A stretch of DNA of 7,668 nt. It comes from Bacillota bacterium. Its GTDB lineage: Bacteria > Bacillota > Dethiobacteria > DTU022. Shown here in pieces: positions 1 to 5,266 of this stretch. Positions within the stretch are counted from its first letter, which is position 1, and every line of letters begins with the position of its first letter. Under the pieces are notes generated by a model. The model saw nothing but the letters and a program-made list of their open reading frames with translations. It was not told where the DNA came from and made no database searches. The position numbers were made by a program, and so were the translations under genes. The stretch lies in contig JAAYGO010000278.1 in NCBI GenBank assembly GCA_012727685.1, positions 1 to 7,668 on the forward strand, read 5' to 3'.

Positions 1-488
1 ACCTGGGCCCATCCCGTCAGGCCGGGCATCACTTTATGCCGCAACCTTTGTTCCGGGGACATAAAAACCATGTCTTTGATCAACTGCGGGCGAGGGCCGA
101 CAAAGCTCATCTCGCCTTTAAGGATATTAAACAGTTCCGGCAATTCATCGAGGCTGGTAGACCTTAAAAACTTGCCAAACTTAGTTAAACGTACAGAATC
201 AGGTAATAGTTCTCCGTTTTCATCTTTTTCATTGGTCATCGTTCTAAATTTATAGAGCGTAAATATCCGTTCGTTCAAACCGGGGCGTTTCTGTTGAAAT
301 ATTACCGGGCTGCCGAGCTTTAACCTTACCATTAAGGCTAATAGAGCTATCAGGGGCGATAACAAAACAATGGCTACCAAAGACAACACAAGGTCGAACG
401 GTCTCTTGAAATACTTTTTATAGATTCCGCCATGGTCAATATGTAATGCTGTTGAGTGTTGCTGATGAATACTTGACTCTGCTTTCAT
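1..488 (-). CDS. epsL: EpsL/PglC-like phosphoglycosyl transferase, C-terminal part cut off by window edge
   Basis: This is a bacterial sugar transferase (monotopic phosphoglycosyl transferase family). Such enzymes move a sugar phosphate from a UDP-sugar to undecaprenyl phosphate at the inner face of the membrane and so start repeat-unit assembly. I translated 162 codons. A polar N-terminal extension of about 28 residues precedes KRPFD. A hydrophobic re-entrant helix spans about residues 31-53 and contains the Ser44-Pro45 helix break. KFRTMT lies at 80-85, the catalytic Asp114-Glu115 sits in SLDELPE, and GPRP is at 131-134, followed by PGLTGWAQ. Overall it resembles B. subtilis EpsL and Campylobacter PglC. 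The ATG (488-486) overlaps the TGA of the upstream aminotransferase as ATGA, and a GGAG lies about 8 nt upstream, so start and translational coupling are well supported. The last third or less is outside the window. The preferred sugar (perhaps diacetylbacillosamine) is inferred from the neighbours only. Confidence 0.93.
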   Translation of the reverse strand, partial: MKAESSIHQQHSTALHIDHGGIYKKYFKRPFDLVLSLVAIVLLSPLIALLALMVRLKLGSPVIFQQKRPGLNERIFTLYKFRTMTNEKDENGELLPDSVRLTKFGKFLRSTSLDELPELFNILKGEMSFVGPRPQLIKDMVFMSPEQRLRHKVMPGLTGWAQ

Positions 489-1606
489 CCCTGTCTCCAT
501 AAACTTTTTATAATATTTACAACCCGCCGCATATCTTCAACTGTCATTTTGGTATCACTGGGCAGGCAAAGTCCGGTTTCAAAAATTCTGTCTGCTACCC
601 GCTCACCAATGAAATCATATTTGGCATAAAGGGGCTGGAGGTGCATCGGTTTCCAGATCGGGCGGGCTTCGATGTTCTCTTTTTCTAAAGCTTCGATGAT
701 CTCTAGTGGCTTCACCGGTCCGTTGGTCGTGAAACAGCTCAGCCAGTAGTTGGGCTCCTGCCAATCGTGGACCGGCATCATTGTAACCCCGTCAAGGCCG
801 CCGAGCTCTTGCCGGTAAAATTCGAAGATCTCCTTCTTCTTCTTTACCCTTTGATCGAGAACCTTCAGCTGTCCCCGGCCGATACCGGCCAAGACATTAC
901 TCATCCGGTAATTATAGCCGAGTTCGCTGTGCTGGTAATGGCGGGCCGGATCCCTGGCCTGGGTGGCCCAGAATTTAACCTTATTAATGCGTTCTTCGTG
1001 ATCAGAAACGAGCATTCCGCCGCCCGAAGTGGTGATGATTTTGTTCCCGTTAAAGGAGAAGACACCGTAATCGCCAATCGTACCGGTATGCCTGTCCTTA
1101 TACTTAGCACCGAGGCTCTCCGCGGCATCTTCAATCAACACAGCATTGTGTTTCCGGCATAGCTCCACTATCCGATCCATGTCGGCCGATAAACCGTAAA
1201 GATGGACCACGATCACCGCTTTAGGTGAATACTTTTTAAAGGCCTTTTCCAGGGCCAGCGGGCTCATGTTCCAGGTTTCAAGGTCGCTGTCGATAAATAC
1301 CGGTATGGCATTCTCGTAGATAATCGGGTTGGCGGTAGCCGAAAAAGTAAGGCTCTGGCAAAAAACGATATCACCGGCGCCAACCCCGGCCGCCTTCAAG
1401 GCCATATGGATGGCCGCCGTCCCGGAGGATAGGGCCACGGCATGCTTCGCCCCTACCTTGGCCGCAAGCTCTTTTTCAAACTCGTCAACATTCTTGCCCA
1501 GCGGAACGATCCACCCTGTTGCGAATGCTTCATCTACGAACTGCATTTCATAGCCTTCGTCACTTAAATGCGGTGACGAGAGCAGGATTTTTTCCTTTGT
1601 ATTCAT
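485..1606 (-). CDS. epsN: EpsN-like PLP-dependent sugar aminotransferase (DegT/DnrJ/EryC1/StrS family)
   Basis: This enzyme is predicted to add an amino group to C4 of a UDP-4-keto-6-deoxy-HexNAc, with glutamate as the likely donor, in the cytoplasm. The 373 residues match the family length. Visible motifs are SSGTAAIH (60-67) for cofactor phosphate binding, LIEDAAES (157-164) with Asp160 for the PLP ring, and SFNGNKIITTSGGGML (184-199), in which Lys189 should form the Schiff base. Stretches such as FCQSLTFSATANPI and WNMSPLALE, and YQHSELGYNYRMSN, closely match my memory of B. subtilis EpsN, the UDP-bacillosamine-pathway aminotransferase. The start ATG follows AGAGGAAGAAG, about 23 nt after the upstream sugar transferase. 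The 3' end overlaps the next gene by 4 nt. The pathway partner upstream is the 4,6-dehydratase at 2349-3539. The exact substrate is inferred from similarity and context. Confidence 0.93.
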   Translation of the reverse strand: MNTKEKILLSSPHLSDEGYEMQFVDEAFATGWIVPLGKNVDEFEKELAAKVGAKHAVALSSGTAAIHMALKAAGVGAGDIVFCQSLTFSATANPIIYENAIPVFIDSDLETWNMSPLALEKAFKKYSPKAVIVVHLYGLSADMDRIVELCRKHNAVLIEDAAESLGAKYKDRHTGTIGDYGVFSFNGNKIITTSGGGMLVSDHEERINKVKFWATQARDPARHYQHSELGYNYRMSNVLAGIGRGQLKVLDQRVKKKKEIFEFYRQELGGLDGVTMMPVHDWQEPNYWLSCFTTNGPVKPLEIIEALEKENIEARPIWKPMHLQPLYAKYDFIGERVADRIFETGLCLPSDTKMTVEDMRRVVNIIKSLWRQG

Positions 1607-1629
1607 ACTGAACTTCTTCCTCTCGTAAT

Positions 1630-2346
1630 TTATGATTGCAGAGAAGAGCTCTGTCCAAGTTCCGCCTGATCTACCCCCAGGTTTACCCTGAGGCTAGCCG
1701 GCCGCTCGGGAAGTTTCTTGAAAAACTTTTCGTAAAATCTTGTGTTGGGGAAAAAGATTACCCAGGCGGTGGTCAAAATCAATAACAGGTCAATCCAAAT
1801 GCTCTGGTGGTGCTTATACCACACTTCCAGGCTGCCCTTATAAGGCATGACATCTTCGCAATACGTTTCATAAACCGTTTTGTTTGAGCCGGCGGTGATC
1901 GCTTCTTCATCGCGAAAAACAATGGAACCGATCCCGGTTAACCCCGGGCGCATGGTTTTAATCTCTTTTTGCATTTCTGTTGGGTAGGCAGCAAAGCAGT
2001 CAGGCGTAAGCGGCCGGGGGCCGACAATACTCATCTCCCCCTTTAAAATATTTAATAGCTGGGGAAGCTCGTTTAGCTTTGTTTTGCGTAAAAAACGGCC
2101 TAGCGGTAAAACACGAGGATCATTGGCCGCGGTAATGGTTCCTCCGGGAAGATTGGGGCTGTCTTTGAGCATCGTCGCAAATTTAATCAGGCCAAATAAT
2201 TGACCGTCTTTGCCGACCCGGGGCTGAATATAAAAGATTTCTCCCTCACCGGTTAGCTTTAAGATAATAACCAGGGGTAATAGTAATGGCGACAGAAGTA
2301 TAATAGCTATGCTGGAAAGAATTATATCCATGGCTCTTTTAATCAT
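1630..2346 (-). CDS. Sugar transferase (phosphoglycosyl transferase family) with Asn in place of the catalytic Asp
   Basis: A 238-residue member of the bacterial sugar transferase family, expected at the inner face of the membrane. It starts with the usual short basic segment and a re-entrant hydrophobic helix (about 8-30, with Ser19-Pro20), then IQPRVG (40-45), LIKFATM (53-59), LNELPQLLNILKGEMS (91-106) and IVGPRP (107-112). The key dyad that is Asp-Glu in PglC and in the second transferase of this window reads Asn92-Glu93 here (codon AAC at 2073-2071). The C-terminal part has another hydrophobic stretch (about 184-200) and a polar tail of about 30 residues beyond it. The start ATG lies 2 nt after the dehydratase stop, and its Shine-Dalgarno GGAAGGA sits inside the end of that gene, so the two are probably translated together. 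It may be a working variant subfamily, a non-initiating enzyme, or inactive; the sequence does not decide. Confidence 0.88.
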   Translation of the reverse strand: MIKRAMDIILSSIAIILLSPLLLPLVIILKLTGEGEIFYIQPRVGKDGQLFGLIKFATMLKDSPNLPGGTITAANDPRVLPLGRFLRKTKLNELPQLLNILKGEMSIVGPRPLTPDCFAAYPTEMQKEIKTMRPGLTGIGSIVFRDEEAITAGSNKTVYETYCEDVMPYKGSLEVWYKHHQSIWIDLLLILTTAWVIFFPNTRFYEKFFKKLPERPASLRVNLGVDQAELGQSSSLQS

Positions 2347-2348
2347 CG

Positions 2349-3539
2349 TTACATCCTTCCATCGAGAAACTTGCCGGTCTCTTTGTGGGCGAAATTAGGA
2401 ATCATCTCATGGAAAAGCCGTACCAGCTCTTCGCGGGTCCAGGTGCCGCGCTCTTTCATACCGGTGATTGTTTGGATAAAATGATCGAGCTTGTCAGGGT
2501 CAAAAACCGGCTCGTTTTTGATAATGCCGATGCTATGAAAGCGGTCCAGGTCCAATAGTTCCTGGTCGGTGTAAAACTCTTCAAAGTCTTTTTCACCCGT
2601 GGTATCGCTGTCAAAAAAGTAGCAGGGCCACTTTTGTTTAGCCCTAAGCTCTTTGACGCTGCGACGGGCCTCTTCTTCCGTTTCACAGGCGACGGCTTCG
2701 TAACCAAGCTGCGCCAGGTATTGCACGGCGATCTCGGCAAAGGTGATCAGGTGCAGCTTTTCGCTAAGTTTCGGGAAAAAGATATCCCGGTTTTCGCCGA
2801 GCAAGCAGGAAATCAAGCAGAGCTCGCCCGACTCCTGCGGGGTGACAAAGTAACGCTTGACATCCCGGGGCGCTGAAAGGGGCTGCCCTTTCTGGATCCG
2901 CTGGTTGAAGCCGTGCAGCAGGCTGCCGTCCGAAAAGGCCACGTTGGCAAAGCGCGCTGTGGAAACAGGAATTTCCAGGCTGCGGCGCATGAGAAACATT
3001 TCCATGATCCGCTTGGAAGCGCCCATCATGTTGACCGGGTTGGCGGCCTTATCGGTGGAGACGCAGAAATATTTTTTAACCCCCGAAGCGATAAATTTGA
3101 GCAGGCTTTTCTCGGTGTTTAAGATATTTACATCGATCATGCGCATCAGGGTGTAGGGGTCTTTCTCGCTGCGCACGTGTTTGAGGGCGGAAAGGTTTAA
3201 GACATAGTCGTACGGCCCTTCATGGCGCAGCAGGGCTTCAAATTCGACGGATCCGCAATCGATGGCAAAGGTCCTGAAATCGCCTTCGATGTAGCCCAGA
3301 GAGCTGCGCAGGTCGCGGACCAGCTCGACCATGTTGTTTTCGCTGATGTCAACAACGTGCAGCTTTTGAGGCCGGCGTTTGAAGATCTCTTTGGTGACAG
3401 CCTGGCCGATGGTGCCGGCGCCGCCGATCACCAGGAAGGATGATGATTGGACCATTTCCTTTAGTTGTTGGTTATATGTAGCAAGATCTTCGGTGAAGAG
3501 GGCTTTGGTTCGGTCAATTAGTTGTAGGGTGTTGATCAT
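2349..3539 (-). CDS. Soluble UDP-GlcNAc 4,6-dehydratase-like SDR enzyme (CapD/EpsC/PglF-type active site)
   Basis: An extended short-chain dehydrogenase/reductase of the polysaccharide biosynthesis type, predicted to turn UDP-GlcNAc into its 4-keto-6-deoxy form using bound NAD(P). The cofactor motif GGAGTIG is at 39-45, an acidic residue follows in VVDIS (62-66), LSALKHV is at 116-122, and STDKA is at 161-165. The YxxxK position reads MGASK (172-176), so Tyr is replaced by Met. That replacement is typical of the WbpM/CapD/PglF retaining dehydratases rather than the FlaA1/PseB inverting ones. At 396 residues it lacks the N-terminal membrane domain of EpsC (about 600 residues) but has about 60-80 more C-terminal residues than PseB. 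It is the first gene after the mobile island and has only a weak Shine-Dalgarno (AAGG about 14 nt upstream), and I see no convincing promoter. It probably supplies the keto-sugar for the aminotransferase at 485-1606. Confidence 0.9.
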   Translation of the reverse strand: MINTLQLIDRTKALFTEDLATYNQQLKEMVQSSSFLVIGGAGTIGQAVTKEIFKRRPQKLHVVDISENNMVELVRDLRSSLGYIEGDFRTFAIDCGSVEFEALLRHEGPYDYVLNLSALKHVRSEKDPYTLMRMIDVNILNTEKSLLKFIASGVKKYFCVSTDKAANPVNMMGASKRIMEMFLMRRSLEIPVSTARFANVAFSDGSLLHGFNQRIQKGQPLSAPRDVKRYFVTPQESGELCLISCLLGENRDIFFPKLSEKLHLITFAEIAVQYLAQLGYEAVACETEEEARRSVKELRAKQKWPCYFFDSDTTGEKDFEEFYTDQELLDLDRFHSIGIIKNEPVFDPDKLDHFIQTITGMKERGTWTREELVRLFHEMIPNFAHKETGKFLDGRM

Positions 3540-3758
3540 TGTTGAATCACAACCTTGATTAAAAAAAATACCCCCTCACCCTGGCCCTCTCCCCCAAGGG
3601 GGAGAGGGAATGTTTGGGAGCTATCTATTGCGTATTTGTAAAGTCTAAGGTCTATCTGTTCCGGTTTTGGAAACCACTTCGTTAAACCAGCTTCCATTTT
3701 TTCCCATATATGTAATATATTATTTATATTCTTATGACGCCGCTTACCATTTGTTAAC
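3540..3758. other. Spacer between recombinase relic and dehydratase gene
   Basis: This 219-bp gap holds the dispersed hairpin repeat (3570-3608), a run of eight A (3561-3568, T on the minus strand) and an AT-rich stretch around 3704-3732. I found no gene on either strand and no promoter with both a good -35 and a good -10 box pointing at the dehydratase gene. Transcription of the left block may therefore depend on read-through or on a weak promoter hidden in the AT-rich part. Confidence 0.5.
3570..3608. repeat. Dispersed REP-like hairpin repeat
   Basis: CCCTCTCCCCC (3585-3595) and GGGGGAGAGGG (3598-3608) form a perfect 11-bp inverted repeat with a 2-nt loop, preceded on the plus strand by CCCCCTCACCCTGG. 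This matches a hairpin repeat known from intergenic regions of many unrelated bacteria (CCCTCACCC...CCCTCTCCC...GGGAGAGGG). Read on the minus strand the hairpin is followed, 16 nt later, by eight T. It could therefore weaken transcription into the dehydratase gene, but the gap is too long for a standard intrinsic terminator. Confidence 0.75.
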
Positions 3759-4252
3759 TCACCCCAACGGATGCTTCTTCATTGCCTCGCATAGTTGAGT
3801 TTGACTAACACGTAAATAGACCTGGGTTGTGCGCACTGATTGATGTCCCGCCAGTTTCTTTAAGGCCATTAAATCGGCCCCTTCCTGCAATAGTAACGTA
3901 AGGCAGGTATGGCGCAGATGACAAACCGACAACCGGGGCTTCTTGACACCCGCCTCACGACAAAGACGGCGAAAAAGAATGTACAGTGGCCCGTGCCTTA
4001 GAGGCATTCTCCGATCATTGAGGAACAGCGCATCTATTTCGCTTGAAACCGGACAACGCACAACCAGGTATGATTTCAGCGCATTTACGGTGTTTTCCGT
4101 TAACGGAACCAATCTCTCCCGGTGGCCTTTTCCTTGAATTAGCAGAGTCGCTCATTGAAATCTAGATCTTGAACCCGTAAACGAGTTAGCTCCCCCACAC
4201 GCACACCCGTTTGTATCATCACCCGCAGGATAGCAATATCACGCTCTACGTT
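3759..4252 (-). pseudogene. Tyrosine recombinase (phage integrase family) relic: N-terminus missing, one frameshift
   Basis: Only the catalytic domain of a site-specific tyrosine recombinase is left. The first piece (4252 to about 4150) reads ERDIAILRVMIQTGVRVGEL and then TRLRVQDLDFNER, with the first catalytic Arg in TGVRVGEL. Reading then shifts frame at about 4148-4153: the first frame hits TAA at 4141-4139, while the second continues as ATLLIQGKGHRERLVPLTEN. This second frame carries the active-site Lys (IQGKG), HLRHT (His and Arg), LAGH and the nucleophile Tyr in TQVYLRV, and ends AMKKHPLG. All six signature positions survive, so decay is probably recent. Upstream, an in-frame TAA (4255-4253) and the hairpin repeat replace the missing core-binding and arm-binding part. 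A TTG at 4112 could start a 117-residue C-terminal piece, but that would not be an active enzyme. It lies between the repeat/toxin-antitoxin island and the polysaccharide genes. Confidence 0.9.
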
Positions 4253-4280
4253 TTATTTAGAAACCAAATTTTATTATTAA

Positions 4281-4348
4281 GGGGTAAGTGTTTTGGCACA
4301 CACTTACCCCTTTTCTTGCCGGAAAGCTTTGACGCACGTCAGCAAGCG
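4281..4348 (-). repeat. Dual-hairpin direct repeat, copy B
   Basis: Bases 4298-4348 match 5187-5237 at 47 of 51 positions, in the same orientation. The plus strand shows CTTGC (4315-4319) paired with GCAAG (4342-4346), an unpaired CGGAAAGCTT (4320-4329), and TGACG/CGTCA (4330-4334/4337-4341) around a 2-nt loop: a hairpin with a large one-sided bulge. Next to it GGGGTAAGTGT (4281-4291) and ACACTTACCCC (4300-4310) form a perfect 11-bp stem. On the minus strand the recombinase relic starts 28 nt further on. It could be a folded recombination site, the end of a mobile element, or a structured RNA leader. I do not recognise the family. Confidence 0.8.
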
Positions 4349-4385
4349 GTTATTGCCCTTGCATGTTTTATTTATTTTTACTAAT

Positions 4386-4416
4386 AAAAAGTGCATACTC
4401 CCTTTTTGAGTTGCAC
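4386..4416 (-). terminator. Intrinsic terminator of the toxin-antitoxin operon
   Basis: On the minus strand GTGCAACTC (4416-4408) pairs with GAGTATGCAC (4400-4391), with one bulged A and a 7-nt loop. It is followed directly by TTTTT (4390-4386). It lies about 36 nt after the toxin stop codon, so the toxin-antitoxin transcript should end before repeat copy B and the recombinase relic. Confidence 0.8.
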
Positions 4417-4451
4417 CTAAATAACCATCAAGATATTCGAAAGTCTGTATC

Positions 4452-4742
4452 TTATCTATCTTTCCAATAACCTGGCTTTCTTTTTAGATGAGCTATGGCA
4501 ATAATGATGATTGCTTCAGTCTCAATTTTATATAATACACCAAAGGGGAACCTTTTCAATAATCTTCTTCTAAGTTTCCCTTCAAGAATTGGCCACATAT
4601 TTGGTGATTCGATTATTGATTTTATTGCTTTTTCGACTTCACATATAAAAATATCGCCTAATTTTGTCGCCTGCGATTGATAATACAATGCTGCTTCAAT
4701 CATTTCTTGTTCAGCAGCTGGAAGGAAAACAATATGCATCAT
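4452..4742 (-). CDS. RelE/ParE-family toxin of a type II toxin-antitoxin system
   Basis: A 96-residue protein with the RelE/ParE fold signature: an N-terminal strand (HIVFLPAAEQEM), two helices covering about residues 10-48 (ALYYQSQATKLGDIF onward), then strands with RRRLLKRFPFGVLYKI (58-73) and the C-terminal IAHLKRKPGYWKDR. The ending HxxRxPxYW is typical of the ParE-like branch. Family members either inhibit DNA gyrase or cut mRNA on ribosomes; sequence alone does not say which. The start ATG overlaps the antitoxin stop as ATGA (4739-4742) and has no good Shine-Dalgarno of its own, so it probably relies on coupling to antitoxin translation. An intrinsic terminator follows. Composition is AT-rich compared with the capsule genes, in keeping with an acquired module. 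Confidence 0.92.
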   Translation of the reverse strand: MMHIVFLPAAEQEMIEAALYYQSQATKLGDIFICEVEKAIKSIIESPNMWPILEGKLRRRLLKRFPFGVLYKIETEAIIIIAIAHLKRKPGYWKDR

Positions 4743-4966
4743 TGTAATTTTGAGAATGCCTCACCAATAACCTCGGCAGCAGGCCTTACCTTTACCTTGC
4801 CTTCTTTATATTCCTTATATCTACGTTCTGCCTCTTCAACCCACAACTTCTCTACATCGGTATCATCTTCGCTCTCCAAACTATTTATAAGGCGCTCTGC
4901 AAGAAGGGCTCGATCGTAGGCAGACAACTTCAAAGCTTCTACCTCAATATCTTTTAACTTTGCCAC
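4739..4966 (-). CDS. Antitoxin, addiction module component family (Unstab_antitox type)
   Basis: A 75-residue acidic protein that fits the small 'addiction module component' family: LSAYDRALLAERLINSLE (14-31), then EKLWVEEAERRYKEYKEG (39-56), ending in a short variable tail. It should bind and silence the RelE/ParE toxin encoded next to it, and as a complex it may repress its own promoter. The start is GTG (4966-4964), chosen because AAGGTGGTGA, close to a full Shine-Dalgarno, lies about 7 nt upstream. It overlaps the toxin start by 4 nt. A strong promoter at 5044-5071 lies about 70 nt upstream, so the pair is an independent operon. Confidence 0.9.
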   Translation of the reverse strand: MAKLKDIEVEALKLSAYDRALLAERLINSLESEDDTDVEKLWVEEAERRYKEYKEGKVKVRPAAEVIGEAFSKLQ

Positions 4967-4989
4967 CCTCTACTCACCACCTTAACCAA

Positions 4990-5046
4990 AATAGCATTTA
5001 GTTAATTCTAATAAGTACCTATTTGTAACAGGTTCCCAATGCTATT
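4990..5046. promoter_or_regulatory. Spaced inverted repeat at the toxin-antitoxin promoter, possible operator
   Basis: AATAGCATT (4990-4998) and AATGCTATT (5038-5046) are perfect 9-base inverted copies, 39 nt apart. The right arm overlaps the -10 box and transcription start of the toxin-antitoxin promoter. Such a pair could bind the antitoxin or toxin-antitoxin complex for autoregulation. The spacing is long, so this is a suggestion from position only. Confidence 0.4.
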
Positions 5047-5071
5047 ATACCATATATGTTTTAGCTGTTAA
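5044..5071 (-). promoter_or_regulatory. Sigma-70/SigA-type promoter of the toxin-antitoxin operon
   Basis: On the minus strand TTAACA (5071-5066) and a perfect TATAAT (5049-5044) are separated by 16 nt, with TGG just before the -10. Expected start of transcription is near 5037, giving a leader of about 70 nt before the antitoxin GTG. The -35 box lies directly after the second recombinase tail relic. Confidence 0.8.
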
Positions 5072-5073
5072 TA

Positions 5074-5111
5074 TTACCCTAAACGATGCTTTCTTCTTTC
5101 GCATCACGCAA
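5074..5111 (-). pseudogene. Recombinase C-terminal tail relic 2
   Basis: On the minus strand TTGCGTGATGCG begins a segment reading LRDA, which then continues, with small insertions and deletions, as a match to the DNA for the end of the recombinase gene (AAGAAGCATCCGTTGGGGTGA at 3759-3779). It carries AAGCATCGTTTAGGGTAA in place of that end. The bases just after the stop (ATTAACAGC) also resemble those after the real gene (GTTAACAAATGG). It is a very short, frameshifted remnant, recognisable mainly because relic 1 lies just upstream. Confidence 0.5.
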
Positions 5112-5130
5112 ATGTCATGCGCTTCTAACC

Positions 5131-5166
5131 TCACTGCAACTGGTGCTTTTTCATTGCATCCCGCAG
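5131..5166 (-). pseudogene. Recombinase C-terminal tail relic 1
   Basis: The minus strand encodes LRDAMKKHQLQ and a TGA, matching the last residues of the recombinase relic at 3759 (LCEAMKKHPLG and stop). Over 28 aligned bases from GCAATGAA to GTGAG, 23 are identical. It sits only 4 nt after the second hairpin of repeat copy A, just as the larger relic follows copy B. Everything upstream of the tail has been lost. Confidence 0.65.
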
Positions 5167-5170
5167 TCAT

Positions 5171-5237
5171 GTAGGCTGTAAAAAAGACATACCTATCCCT
5201 TTTCTTGCCGGAAAGCTGTGACGCACGTCAGCAAGCG
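5171..5237 (-). repeat. Dual-hairpin direct repeat, copy A
   Basis: Second copy of the element at 4281-4348, 30 nt after the stop codon of the MarR-type gene. CTTGC (5204-5208)/GCAAG (5231-5235) and TGACG/CGTCA (5219-5223/5226-5230) are unchanged, as is the length of the bulge. The second hairpin is kept in a weaker form: on the minus strand the arm GATAGGTATGT (5197-5187) can pair with ACAGCCTAC (5179-5171), with two bulged A, across a CTTTTTT loop. One stem position has changed on both sides (A-T in copy B, G-C here), which hints that the fold itself is maintained. Confidence 0.75.
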
Positions 5238-5266
5238 AATACTCTTTCGTCTTAAACAGTGTTGCT

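Noticed and set aside
70..255. 61-codon plus-strand open frame at the left edge
   Set aside because: It is antisense to the partial EpsL-like transferase, whose motifs are unmistakable.
767..1162. 131-codon plus-strand open frame opposite the aminotransferase gene
   Set aside because: The opposite strand encodes a clear EpsN-like protein; this frame shows no domain and no Shine-Dalgarno.
4281..4310. Perfect 11-bp hairpin as a standard intrinsic terminator
   Set aside because: On the minus strand only two T follow the stem, and the toxin operon already has a better terminator at 4386-4416. On the plus strand four T follow, but no gene ends there.
4281..4360. Possible c-di-GMP-I (GEMM) riboswitch on the minus strand, from GGGCAATAACC and GCGTCAAAGC...CCGGC
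   Set aside because: The GGGCAA part is present only beside copy B and is outside the conserved repeat, and the P1 helix and second half of the GEMM consensus cannot be drawn. The resemblance is probably chance.
4298..5237. Repeat copies as true integron attC sites
   Set aside because: There is no GTTRRRY/RYYYAAC core, and the recombinase relic shows no integron-integrase insert that I can see. I keep only the weaker idea of a folded recombination site.
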